This document shows, in pieces, positions 10,504 through 21,520 of a stretch of DNA of 64,000 nt (position 1 is its first letter; the number at the start of each line of letters is the position of its first letter). The notes under the pieces were generated by a model. It had not been told where the DNA came from. It made no database searches and saw only the letters and a program-made list of their open reading frames with translations. Position numbers and translations under genes: made by a program. The DNA comes from Eudorina sp. 2006-703-Eu-15 (lineage: Eukaryota > Chlorophyta > Chlorophyceae > Chlamydomonadales > Volvocaceae). Location of the stretch: positions 209,091 to 273,090 of the forward strand of contig BDSI01000117.1 in NCBI GenBank assembly GCA_003117195.1, read 5' to 3'.

Positions 10504-11283
10504 TCAGAAGTCGTCGGCGATCATGTCTCCCCAGTCCAGGCCGGTGATGCGGCTGTTGATGTCTCTGAAACATCTCACAAAGATAGTGAAATTCGGATAG
10601 GGCTTGCCCAGCAAGTTGTTGTTGTCGCGGAGCAACTCGGCGTGCTCCTCCAGCAGGAACTCCTGGCCCAGCATGTGCGGGCAGGCTCAGAATGCAAAGG
10701 CCTTTATACCAGTTCTCGAAGGGATTGTAGGGGTCGGTAAACATGGCGTTCTCGAGGATGGGCTCGGTCTTGTAGTCGCGGATGGTCCGCTTGCTTTGGC
10801 GTTCCAAGAGGAAGGTCCAGTCCCCGACCTCGTTGGGCGCGATATCATGGTCAGGAGCAAAGATAGAAAGTTCACAGACCCTCTGGTCGGGCGTTTCAGT
10901 CATGGAGTCTTTGGTGGCGGGCTCATTGCGGTGGTTGGAACAGAGGCTCGAGGTCTGGGTCAAGGATTGTGTTGGCGAGGCCAGTACGCGCGCTGATTGA
11001 TTTCATCCCACCGCGGTCCACGGTACAGAACGTTGTGTGCAGCGGCAATGGCAGGCCAGGAAACAACCATAAGCGCGGTCACAGTTGCAAGATTCATTGT
11101 AGGGTCTTCCCAGGGCCACCAGCCCTGAGCGAGGTTTCCTTGATTGTCTATGTCCATAAGCAAAAACGGCGCCAACAGGCACCCATCGCGCTTTAGGGCG
11201 GTGCCGCTGGAGAGGCGAGCAAGCAAATGACCGGCTTGCAGCGATTTCCCTGGATACCGCACCATTCGCGTGCGCGCAACCAA
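10504..11283 (-). pseudogene. Unidentified small membrane-associated protein gene, broken
   Basis: Three stretches with GC-rich third codon positions follow each other on the minus strand. The first (11283-10960) ends with a hydrophobic segment NLATVTALMVVSWPAIAAAH and then RWDEINQRAYWPRQHNP. The second (about 10880-10715) reads APDHDIAPNEVGDWTFLLE to FTDPYNPFENWYKG. The third (about 10663-10504) reads HMLGQEFLLEEHAELLRDNN to GLDWGDMIADDF and a stop. They lie in different frames without convincing GT-AG introns between them, so I call a decayed gene. A compact gene with unusual splice sites is possible. I do not recognise the family. Confidence 0.45.
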
Positions 11284-12101
11284 CGTCTAATACGTTTTAA
11301 ACAGCTCTATTCATATTGGGCAAAACATTCCATTGCGGACCGCGCTTTGCTAGACTGGATTTCCCGAGTGGGGGATTCCGTACGCAGAGGGCCACTTTCT
11401 TTTTCCGCGCGAGTTTATTGTCTTTGTAAACACGTGCAGGAGTAAGCGTTGGATTAACGACGATTGGCCTGGATTAATATTTGCCAAAACCGCCGCCTTA
11501 ATCCTAAGTGTAAACACCCTCGCTTTCGCTCTATAGTCTGTACCATCCATATCAAACAGGACATACAACGACTGCACGTTTGTTTATCTTCAAAAAGGTT
11601 CTGTTTCATGGCGAAGAAAATTCCTGCCGCTCATCATGATGAGCGCTAATAACGACGTAGTAGTACTTCCTTGCGTCTGGTCACCCAGCGGTGCTGGCGA
11701 TATGCATTAAGCAACGACGCACGCAAGGCAATCAAGGATCTACTGCGTGGTGCGTGCGTGCGCGCGTGCGTGAATCTCGCCACTCGTAGAGGTAGTCAAT
11801 CAAGACGATTATTGTATTTGATCAGGTGCATTCGTGTTGTAGAGGGGAAAATAAAATAGGCATTAATGATATGATGATGCGAAGGGCTAATATTGCATGT
11901 ACGTATGCTGCTTCGTTATAAGGGCGGCGGGCGCGCGGCAGGGACGCGTCCATCCATGGCCGCGTCCCCGCATGAATGCATACATGTTCGCCCGGCAGCA
12001 GTCCCATGTAGATAGTAGTGCAAAGACGTTTCCTTGCTGTGTGGAAGTAAACAAAATGACAACCTTATTACTATGCACGCAGGGCTTGCTAGCTAACTTG
12101 C
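11284..12101. other. Intergenic, nothing recognised
   Basis: Mixed-composition DNA with scattered stops in all frames. It includes short GCGTGCGTGC runs near 11750 but no recognised gene or repeat. Confidence 0.5.
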
Positions 12102-13313
12102 TTGGTGGGACGAACTAATAAGTTGTTGGCTGGGCGCGCGGTGCTTACTAAGTATACTCATGCATCAGCTGTCATAGCTGGTATATATCATTACCAAGGA
12201 CTCATTACCAAGGACTCGTCACTTCGTTCAAGGATGTACATAGTACGTGAGACCTGCCTGAAAGCGACAGCGGCTTTGATGCCAGTAATGTACGTCATCG
12301 CGGCGGTTGTGGGCATGATCAGGGGCGGCTGTCATCAAGGAAATGCTAATAATTCGAAGACTACAGAAGTAATGATGACATTTGCCACACGCATCCAAGT
12401 TTTGCGCGTTGCTACTGAGGTCGTGGCCCTCCATTTCGAAGGACTCAAGGACATCTACACAGAAGTGTTGGCCTTGGCCAACGAGGCCGACGGCGATCCT
12501 CAAGATCAAAAGGGCACAGTCATAAGGCTGGTGTTTTTAGCAACGTTTTTCACGTATGCTTGCGTCACGTGCTCCTGCGTGCTGGTTTACATGTACTACC
12601 TACTACCGAGTACGGGGGGCTGTTGCAACATCTACAGTGCTATTCGGGAAAGTCCATGTTTGCATCCATGCTGCTGCGGCTGGTCCCTTATATCGATGCT
12701 GGCCTTTTGCTCATGGTTCCTACTTATTCCCTATATCATTGATATTTACTACATTGGATTGTGTCTAATTATTGCCTTCGCCACGAAGGCCGCCCTGGAG
12801 GGCAAGCGGAAGGCTGCCTGGGAGCACTTACAGACTATGATGGGTGGCCGCACAACGCTGGACCTGTGGGTCAAGTCGGTACCTTTTCTGGTCATCGCCA
12901 TCATGCGGTACTCCATGGGCATCTCAGATGATTGGGACTACCTAACCTCCTACTTCATCACTAATCACTCCATCATACCATGGTTTTACAAACAGGGGTA
13001 CAAGTTGGGGAAGGATGGCCGGCTATTTCTGTTCAACCCTGAGGACGATGGCACACCAGTCGACGGCTTTCGGCGTCACGTCCAAGTGGCTGCTGTGTTG
13101 TTTTTAATAATCAGCTGGGCTGCACCTGCTGCTGTAATCGCTTCGAAGACCACCGGATGGGAGAGATGCGTGATTATCTGGTTTGTAACTATCATATTCT
13201 CAAATGTTGTCGCATCATATGTTAGCTGCTGCTATGGCGGATGTGCTACGAATAATGGGGGTAGGTGGCTAGGCATTTGCGGTGTACTTGGCATGAGTTC
13301 GTCCTCGAGTTGA
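12102..13313 (+). CDS. Hypothetical multi-pass membrane protein, 403 aa
   Basis: An uninterrupted 403-codon frame. The sequence shows five or six hydrophobic spans: ALMPVMYVIAAVVGMI, LVFLATFFTYACVTCSCVLVYMYYLL, SLISMLAFCSWFLLIPYIIDI with IGLCLIIAFATKAAL, VQVAAVLFLIISWAAPAAVIA and CVIIWFVTIIFSNVVASYVSCCYG. A soluble loop (about residues 225-315) holds WEHLQTMMGGRTTLDLWVKS and a charged stretch GKDGRLFLFNPEDDGTPVDG. No family is recognised. The first 40 residues look less coding-like, so the true start may be a later Met (for example 12234) or an upstream exon. Codon use is less GC-biased than in the cyclase and acetyltransferase genes. Confidence 0.55.
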   Translation: MVGRTNKLLAGRAVLTKYTHASAVIAGIYHYQGLITKDSSLRSRMYIVRETCLKATAALMPVMYVIAAVVGMIRGGCHQGNANNSKTTEVMMTFATRIQVLRVATEVVALHFEGLKDIYTEVLALANEADGDPQDQKGTVIRLVFLATFFTYACVTCSCVLVYMYYLLPSTGGCCNIYSAIRESPCLHPCCCGWSLISMLAFCSWFLLIPYIIDIYYIGLCLIIAFATKAALEGKRKAAWEHLQTMMGGRTTLDLWVKSVPFLVIAIMRYSMGISDDWDYLTSYFITNHSIIPWFYKQGYKLGKDGRLFLFNPEDDGTPVDGFRRHVQVAAVLFLIISWAAPAAVIASKTTGWERCVIIWFVTIIFSNVVASYVSCCYGGCATNNGGRWLGICGVLGMSSSSS

Positions 13314-14084
13314 GTTACGCGTCCGGACGTTGGATCCAGCAGTTGCATGCACTTCGTTAAAGTGGCAGCGGCTTACAGGATCATAATATTAATACAATAT
13401 CAATAATAATGATAACAGCCCCCGCCGCACTAGAAAAAATATTTAGGGATGCAAAAGGGTTTGTGGGGTGGGGTAGGTGGGGCTATATAATATAGCTATA
13501 CACTCGTCTCGTATACAACTCGTGTGCAAACCCCGACCGTGTATTATATGGCTTGACCGTATATACACGGTCCTCAAGATTACAGACGTAGGGGCTACAT
13601 ATTATAGGGGGTACATTATAGGGGCTATATAATATAGCTATAATATAGCTATCAATACTAAATAATAATAGTAATGAATATATATAATAATAACAATAAA
13701 ATTAGCTATAATAACAATAAGAATAACAGCAAGAATAACAATAACAATGACAATAACAGATGCAATTCCAACCATATATACTCCTAACCCGTATACATGA
13801 GCGAGGCATGATAATTGGAAGGCGAGTGTTGCGCTTGTGCATGCATGCGTGGCTACCGCCGTTTTGTTCGCTCCAAACGAATACTTGCTTTGTACAACTG
13901 TACAGCAGTCATGCAAATGTAAACCACGAAGTCGCATGCATGCGCTCGCTGGGCAAGCAAGCAAGCAAGCAAACTTCATAATTTCCGTCCTTGCCGTCCC
14001 ATCACGTGCTTCAGGTAATCGCGTCCACCCATCCGATGCGCCTCTTCAGAAGCCGACGTCCAATTCTCAAACGGAAATCACGGC
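13314..14084. other. AT-rich intergenic DNA with duplicated palindromic motif
   Basis: GGGGCTATATAATATAGCTA occurs at 13482 and again at 13621, separated by other TATA-rich palindromes. (AATAAC)-like low complexity follows to 13760. No gene is visible. Confidence 0.6.
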
Positions 14085-14328
14085 TCCAACAGCGCCTGTT
14101 GTGATGATGGTGATTCCGCGGCCACCGATGCAGCAGATGACATTACCCCAAGAGCAACAGTTGACCTCGGAGCAGCAACTACAGCAGCAGTGCTTGCAGT
14201 ACCCGCAGCAGTACCTGCTGATACAGCAGTTCCCGCAGCAGTACCCGCAGCAGCACCTGCAGTACCCGCCGCCCATCATATCATCATCAGTGTGGTATCC
14301 GCAGCAAGACAGAGCAACCATAGGATGA
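14085..14328 (+). CDS. Gln/Pro-rich reading frame, possible 3' exon
   Basis: The last 80 codons of an open frame read MMVIPRPPMQQMTLPQEQQL and then repeated QYPQQ / QQFPQQYPQQ units, ending DRATIG and a stop. A possible acceptor (CGTGCTTCAG) lies near 14013. This could be a real low-complexity exon or a transcribed CAG-rich repeat. No upstream partner exon was identified with confidence. Confidence 0.25.
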
Positions 14329-14596
14329 TTCATACGTACGTAGTACGGCTGTTCATGCATGCTAGCTAACGCACGCAGTACTAATGTGGTCGAGCGAGAC
14401 TTGCTCGTTGTCGATCTACGTAGCTATGGATGGCGACGATTCCTGCTGCAGCTGCGTGTATACAATGAATCGCAGCATGCAGCAGTTGTAGTGGCATGGA
14501 GTACATGGAGCAATCCGTGATAGAAGAATCAGCTTACTTGCTTTCAAGCTAGCTAGTGCTTTTCATTAAAGCGAGTCTTCCGGCGGGTCAGTAATA

Positions 14597-14633
<37 letters not shown>

Positions 14634-15381
14634 GTACTTATTTTTGGCCGTCCTACCTGCCTACCGCAAATACCGCAAATACCGCAAATACCGCAAATAC
14701 TAAATACGGAGACGCACGATGCACGCAAACGGATTGGTTACCGACCTGTAAAATGTATGACGAATGTATGGTGACGGCCCCCACGGAAGCAGCGTCGGTC
14801 GTCCATCATGCTGGAACGCGGAAGGAAGCAAGTTGTGAGGCAAAGTGGAAGGGAGCAAGACAAAATACAGTAACTAGACAAGGTGAAAGCAAACAGGATG
14901 AAAGCAAACAGGTTACTATGGTGGTGGCGCGGCTACGGATGAGAAGCGCGGAAGGAGGGATTAGTAGGCAGGGACGCGTACGAACGCGGCATGGGTGCAG
15001 TACGGTAGTGTACGGAAGGGACGCCAGTGTACCAGCGGCCGGTGGGGTAATGACATATGTGCAGATAATGCGGGTGTGATCCGGGTAGCGGGCCAGAGGA
15101 AAGGTTGGCTCCCCACCGATCCCGGTCACGGACGGGATGCCGGTATGCATGCGGGGCACCGCCGGTCCAAGCGCTGTGGGTGGGGTTGGAAAGGCCGGCA
15201 GAGTGGGAGAGGTGGGGGAGGCGATGGAGTGCGTTGCGGGGTTCAGCCGGTGGGTGGGCGAATTTAGATATGGCCGTGGATAATGGCCGAGTTGACTGCC
15301 CGGCATCATGTGATACCCCGCGGAACGCGTGGAGGTTGTGACGTTGTGGTTACACGTGGGATGTGGGGCGCTCAGTGGATA
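14329..15381. other. Gene-free stretch with two microsatellites
   Basis: It contains (TAA/AAT)n at about 14594-14632 and five copies of TACCGCAAA at about 14662-14702. The rest shows no recognised gene; open frames on both strands lack family signatures. Confidence 0.6.
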
Positions 15382-15966
15382 TCAGTGGTTAGCGGTGGAG
15401 GGGGCGGGGCCGGCAAGGTGGCGGCGTACGACCGCGACGATGTCAGGATGGGTAGTCCGCCGGGCGAAGTAGAATGCGTGGGGAGCGGCATTGAGCAGGG
15501 AATGGAGGCGCGCCAGCATTTGCTGCCGGGCATATCCTTGGGCTTCGAGGGCGCGGATGAGGTGGGCAATCTCGATGCAGAAGTTGTAGAAGTTGTCGAC
15601 GGAGGTGATGTCGCGCAAAAGGCGATGGAACTGGCCGGTGAAGATGTTGCGTTTGCTGGCTTCGTTGACGTTTGAATCTCGAGCCACAAAGCGGGAGAGG
15701 CGGACGCGTTGGAAGGCCGGTTGTTCACGTTTGTCGTACAAGTGCGTCTGATACCGGCTGTTGTCGCCGATGGGGTCGGGCACGAGGAGAACGTCGAGGA
15801 AAGGCATGTGGCCTGCGGGCAGATGGTTGTGCTTCTGGGGGGAGACGCCGAGCCCAGCGGGGTAGATGCCGTGGAGGTTACGTAGGGTGTCGTTGACGGA
15901 GAGAAGGTCCCGGAGGTATGGGTTATTGAGGGAAAGGAGGTCGTCGAGGTAGCGTACTGAGTGTAT
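15382..15966 (-). pseudogene. Reverse transcriptase fragment (YLDD palm to thumb), Penelope-like suspected
   Basis: The minus strand reads SVRYLDDLLSLNNPYLRDLL (catalytic YLDD), then GIYPAGLGVS, PFLDVLLVPD, THLYDKREQPAFQ, NEASKRNIFTGQFHRLLRDI and ARQQMLARLHSLL to a stop at 15382. Order and motifs (RY.DD, FLD, YDKR, a Q.hR block) match the 3' half of a type of eukaryotic retroelement reverse transcriptase that I associate with Penelope-like elements; that placement is inference. The 5' end is lost in a GTATGT microsatellite near 15967-16020, so fingers and any endonuclease are missing. Confidence 0.6.
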
Positions 15967-18678
15967 GTATGTGTGCACTACGTACTGCTGATTATACGGG
16001 TGCGTGTATGTATGTGTGCACAAACGGATGGATAGATGTATGGTTGGATGGAATTATTCGTTCGACCGAAGTAATTCTGACTATCAGAGGGCGCTAGCTG
16101 CATGTATGCGGGCTGCGGGCTGCGGGCTGCGTGCGGGCTGCGGACGGACGACTGTGTAGACTGCTGTGCCCTGCGTGCAGACGGCTTCTTTCATGCATCA
16201 CTCACCCCACTACACGCAAAGGGGATATGGATTAACGACGCTGAACGAATGCGCATGCACGTACATGGTTCTTTATTTGTCATGTTCGTTGTGCGTGCGT
16301 GTGTGCGTGCGTGGTAGGAGTAGTAGACCGATTGAAACGGAGGAGGTGGTGTGGTATTATATGTATATTGTTATTTTTATTTCTACACGGAGACATACTC
16401 GCTATCGCGTGTGTTAAGGGGGCGAGGGCGATTTATTTATTTCACATGCATCGGGGCCAGTCGCCACCAATTGTAATAGGTTACGCAGACTTTGTAATGC
16501 GGCCCCTATCCATGTATATATGTACCAGGTCCCTCGGACGTCCTGGATGTGGCTAATGTGGCAGCCACTGCTGGCCACCCGCTACCGGCACCCCCATCGA
16601 GGGGTAGATAGCCCATCACGCACTTGCATGCATGATAACGGGCTGGGCAATTATTCTTGTAGAGTGTCCGTACGATAACGTAGACACACGCACGTACGTA
16701 CATCGATACCAATATTTGACGCACGTAGCTACCACGCAGCAGCTTCTTCTATCTGTTGGATGTTTGCGAGAGAGTGAGGACGAGCGGGCGCGATGGTATA
16801 ATCCAAGCAAGTTAGTAAGGATAGATGAACATCTATTTATCGGTGGGCGTAGCAGGGAGATATATAGAGTATATAGAGCGAGCCGGCGGCGCGCGCGCGG
16901 CTGGTTTCGACGGATTCATTTATTGACGCTGTATGTAGAGAGCTTGAAATCGATCTGCCTTGCCTACTATTTTGCAGGTAACGAATGAAATAAAAGGGCC
17001 TGAAATCTGTACGCGAAGGAGCAAGAAATTCCTGCGTGCATCGCACACCCGTAATCATATGTACCGCCAAAACACACTCATATACAGGCATGCCGCCGTG
17101 CCATCGTCTATCTACTCCTGGTTGCCCTCCCGTAGGTATCCGTGACACCAGAAAAGCGTGCTTCGGGCTATTGAACGCGCGCATGCATCACAAGCAAGGG
17201 ATTCCTCAAAACACGACACTCACTCAATCGCTCAAGGGCTCGCTCCCGCTTGTCGCGGGTACATAGCATACATACGTACATACATACGCACGCACGGTAC
17301 ACACGCCCAGCCTACCCAGCCACGCATGCGCCCCTCCACCAGCCAAGCCCAGCCACGCACATGCCCTAATATATATCAGCCCATCCAGCCACGCGAAGGC
17401 CCGCTACATACATTCAGGTCCCAGCCATACATCCCACTCCGCCACCGATCCGACATCAGCTTTGCTTGTTTGTATATATGCCATTGTACCTCGCGCTGCA
17501 TGCGCCCATCCTTCCGTCCATCCAGCAGCAACGATAGATAGATCGCGTGCCTGCATACGCACACGGGTGGGTGCGTGCGTCTTTCGGATGGAGCACTACT
17601 CTTGCTTGCAGCAAATAATACACTTCGTTCCCAGCCATCGCTTGCTGCTGGCATAGATCCGAATTTCCCATCCTGCTTCGCCCGCCACATCTCGGCCTTG
17701 AGATACACCAGCCGCCGCCGCCATGAGGTCCATCCGCCACCACACAGAACCCAATAAGGATACACTCAAGCAACCGTGCAACCCGGGGTCGCGCATACGT
17801 AGCTAGCTTAGCCATGCAATATACGTATGTCGTATCCTTGCTTGCTTGCTCCGTCTCTGTATCCTTCGACTCAAAATGTTTCGACGGGTGCGTGCCTGCC
17901 TGCCGGCAGCGAGCAAACCGCGCGAGCGAGCAACGAAGCCAGGTCCGCCGTACGTACCTGCCCCGCCCGGCCGTGTCCAGATGCAACACAGTTTCTTCAA
18001 ATCAAGCAGTCTCCAATAATCGCTCGTCATTGCTGCAAGCATGCACTCGTCCACCCACCCACTCATCGTCTCATCCAGCCAGCCACCCATCCAGCTATCA
18101 GTCCATCCACCCACCCAAATCCTACATCCCTCAAGTAATAATCGACCATCCATGCATCCAGACAGTCATCCAACCAATCACGAACCTGCTCGCACCTACC
18201 GTCATGACGATCCGCCCGCCATGACGACCCGCCCGCCATTACGACCCGCCACGCACGCCGCCATCCCCGCCATGCCCGCCCTCCCGCCACGTGCACGCCC
18301 GCTCCCATACACAGTGTATCTACCCAGCCAAACCGCCCGCGGACGCTACGTGCCTGCCGTCCGTCCGTCTGTCCTGTCCCCAGCCTACCTTGCAAGCGCT
18401 CCACGAACGACAGCACCTGCGCCACCCACCAGGTAGGGTGATCTATGTGCGCCACCTACGTATGTACATACCGTACCCCGGCCAGCAAGTGCACGCAAGG
18501 CAAAGCTTAGGTAGCTACATAAGCACATACGCAGCCCAGCCACTGACGCGCTCAATACGTACATGATCGATCGATCGATCGCCAATGCGCGTGGATAGAT
18601 AAATGGATGCACGCAGCAGCAGGCAGCACTGTGACGTGCAGAGCATTCTGATGTTCGTCATTGTACCCACCATCGATG
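15967..18678. other. Gene-free, microsatellite-rich intergenic DNA
   Basis: Many short ATGCATGC, GTGCGTGC, CATACATA and CCATCCAC tracts. Open frames here are in composition-biased DNA and show no conserved motif. I see no gene, RNA or intact transposon. Confidence 0.55.
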
Positions 18679-18783
18679 TTCGGCACAGCACAGCACAGCA
18701 CAGCGCAGCGCAGCACAGCACAGCACAGCACAGCACAGCACAGCACAGCACAGCACAGCACAGCACAGCACAGCACAGCACAA
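18679..18783. repeat. (CAGCA)n pentanucleotide microsatellite
   Basis: About 20 near-perfect copies of CACAG/CAGCA with two CGCAG variants near 18701-18712. Confidence 0.95.
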
Positions 18784-19319
18784 CCGGCCCCCGGCCTACC
18801 GGACGACCATCGCAGCAGTAGTTCATCCGAGGGCGTATGGAAGGGAGTTACGAGGGGGTGGGCAGGTCCGTCATTCGGCGACGCATGGCTCTATCTCCGA
18901 ACGTGACGTGCGTACATCTACATCTAGTCCATCCGCCCCCTCTATCTCCACCGACGACCACTTCACCACCAGTCAGTCACTTGGACGCATACCAGCAGGC
19001 GGGCGGTCCCTCCATCTCTCAATCAAAAGAGTTAACACAACTTCGTCCATGCTTGTGTTGCCATCTTGAAAGTCATCATCAGTAGTGTATCCCCCACGCA
19101 CAACCTTTCTATCAACCCCTGCGCCAATCTCCTCGATCACCTTGTCGCCGATGTGGCACATACAACTGCCGTACACACGCACACGTGCATGTAAGCACAC
19201 CACGTGTTACGTGCGGCGGCACGACCTCCATCCTATCTACCCAACACAGCCGGGCGCATCGCTCACAACAGCCTCCCTTCATGCATTGGTTAGCTGCTGC
19301 GGCTGCGGCAAACGCTCTT
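18784..19319. other. Intergenic, nothing recognised
   Basis: No coding or RNA signature. Scattered CCATCC and CACAC tracts only. Confidence 0.5.
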
Positions 19320-19412
19320 GCGGTAGCTACTGCTGTACTATCTTGGTAGCTGCTGCGGTAGCTGCTGCTGCGGTAGCTGCTGCTGCGGTAGCTGCTGCTG
19401 CGGTAGCTGCTG
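19320..19412. repeat. GTAGCTGCTGCTGCG repeat passing into (CTG)n
   Basis: Four to five units of GTAGCTGCTGCTGCG abut the left module of the ribozyme element, giving it a CTG-rich left border. Confidence 0.85.
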
Positions 19413-20709
19413 CTGCTGCTGTTGAAGATGAGGCGGAAGCGAGCTGCGGAAAGTGATTCCTAACCAATTTGTAATAAACCAGAAATTGATAATCAGAAAG
19501 TTCTTTGAAGTTAAATTTATATAATTTAAGAGAGAGGAAAGAAAAATCTGCACCGTAAGGAATTTAAGTTCGCAGTATAAATTAATAAAACCGTAAAGTT
19601 AAATAACTTATAATTTAGAAAGCAGAAAACAGTAATGGGCAATAAGCAAAGCAACAAGTCACAACAAGCAAACAAGCGACAGCAAGCAGGGCATGCCATG
19701 ACGCGTTTCGGCCTTGCCAGGGCCTCATCAGATGGCTTGAGCGCTGCGCAAGTGTGCAAGTGCAATGCAATTCGCCCACTGGAAATTATTTACTAGCCGT
19801 AGATAATTTGCTCACCGAGTTTCTGGTTGATTGTAGGTGGCGAACGGGAGTGGCGGGAGGTGGTGTAGGTGGGCGGGATGTGAACGATGAAGAAGATCGA
19901 TGAAGAAGATCGATAGTGACGGGTCGTGAAGGCGGGGTGGCGGTGTGAGCGAGCAGGATGGAGAGGGTTTGGTTTCCGCTGGTTTTATCTCTGTAAATCA
20001 CGAGAGAAGATTGATTAGTGGAGTGTACTTATACGTGATGACTGGTATCAGCGAAATCGATATTCATACCTTTAGGGTTGACAGGGCTGGCTGCTGGGGC
20101 AGCACACGGTTCTCAGGCGCAAAGATTTCGATATAAGCGATATTGGTGAGTGTATTGTGTTACTAGTCTCAAGAAGGTGATTAAATAGTGTTGATGGAGA
20201 GGGCTTTCGTTTCGTTGGTGGTGTCTCCCTGGAGTAGCCCGTGGTGATGCGCGTGTGCCGGAATGGTTTGAGCGGGAACCAATCTGCCTGTTTGCAGGTT
20301 CGTGAGTTCGATAGTCCATTTTGTTATATTATGCTAATTTTTAGGAATTGTTTGGGATTTAGATGATGTTGTTTTGATGACTGATAAGAGGGTACGATAG
20401 CTATTACGTTGTTGGGTGGAATATAAATTTTCGTAACACTAATATAGCGTAGAGGGTTAGGTGTTATATCTGGTAATTTTGTAAGATAAGTAGGAAGCGA
20501 GAGAAATAATATTCGAATTGCTGGGTGGGTGGTGGGTGTTTATGCTGTGCGTGCTGTGGTAAAGGTTTTCGTTTGGCTGGAACAATTTATTTTGTGAGTA
20601 AATAATCGGGACCGCATTAGTTACAGGAGTGTATAAAAACAGTATACTGATTGGACTTCAGCAAATGAATTATTTGCTTTTGTCCTGCTGCTGCTGCTGC
20701 TGCTGCTGC
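19413..20709 (-). repeat. Left LTR-like module
   Basis: About 1.3 kb, AT-rich in its first third, identical in all stretches checked to 21521-22817. Its borders are (CTG)3 on the left and (CTG)8-9 on the right. It contains the hammerhead at 19695-19736 and a local AAGAAGATCGATG duplication near 19890-19915. Confidence 0.9.
19695..19736 (-). ncRNA. Hammerhead ribozyme, copy 1
   Basis: Read on the minus strand: stem I GCCAU, core CUGAUGA (19731-19725), stem II GGCC-CUGGCAA-GGCC (19724-19710), core GAA followed by A15.1, a very short stem III inside ACGCGU (19706-19701), C17 (19700), then AUGGC closing stem I with five pairs. All invariant core positions are present. Cleavage is predicted after C17, between 19700 and 19699. 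Such a short stem III is typical of the minimal hammerheads of retrozymes and Penelope-like elements, which tend to cleave as dimers. Confidence 0.88.
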
Positions 20710-21520
20710 GCAACCCCACCATTGCACAGAGTCCCGTGGTCGTTACTTAGGGCGGTAAGCCATCACTACGAAAATTTTACGTAGTGGTGGTGCCGCCCTA
20801 AGGCAGCACCACTCACTACCTGTAAGCGGGATATGGAGGTGAGACAGACAAGAGGAAAAAAAGGGTTCCAGAGTAACGTTACAAGTTATAAGGTCTGAGT
20901 GCTGCTGAGTCGTCAAGTAGATGACCGAAGGGTTTGAAGAAATCTTCGATGTTGTTGATTGTATCTGAAGGATTCAAAGGAACGGGATGCAGAGGAATCA
21001 AGAAAAGTAATAAAAAGCAGTACTTTATACGGATGAGTCACTGTGCCTGGGTTATAGGTCACACAGTGTAACTCGAAAATTATACAAAATATACATATGA
21101 AAGCGATAATAATGAAGGCAATCATACGTATAAATTGTATAAGGTATGGATGAAAGATCCCAACGACTATAAGTGGTGCAAACCTATAGTCGGGGTGGTA
21201 ACCGTAAGTATGAAATTAAAAATGCATGGAACGACTGTCAAATTTGCTTTGAGAATTGGTGTATAATTCTCAAGGCCTGATTCGTTCCAGCGGAATGTAA
21301 TCGGAAGGTGGGCGATGATAGCGACTGATATCATCGATCTGACAGCGGTCTCTTAAGTAAAGCATATGATTCCTCAAAAGAATCGCTTTACTTAGAGCCT
21401 ATACTTTATAACCCAGTATGGCGTGCAAAACAGCTCTCATGCAAGGTTAACCCTTTCGGCAGGAGCTACGCCTTGCCTACACCTAGACCAGGGAAGACCG
21501 GGTCCGGCAAAATCGGGCAT
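20710..21520. other. Structured noncoding core of the ribozyme element
   Basis: 811 bp, AT-rich, no long frames, unusually many hairpins: 20746-20802 (10 + 11 bp stems), 21035-21074, 21164-21192 (8 bp), 21228-21288 (7 bp) enclosing 21249-21273 (9 bp), and 21355-21393 (9 + 5 bp). Some resemble organellar or intron RNA, but no group I or group II catalytic core could be assembled by eye. Confidence 0.7.

Noticed and set aside
20260..20325. tRNA-like stretch with GAGTTCGATAGTCC in the ribozyme module
   Set aside because: The T stem and acceptor stem do not pair and the anticodon loop is short, so it is not a tRNA gene.
21160..21195. Group I intron R/S-like pair (GACTATA ... TATAGTC)
   Set aside because: The two strands are only 13 nt apart with no room for P3/P8, so it is a simple hairpin.
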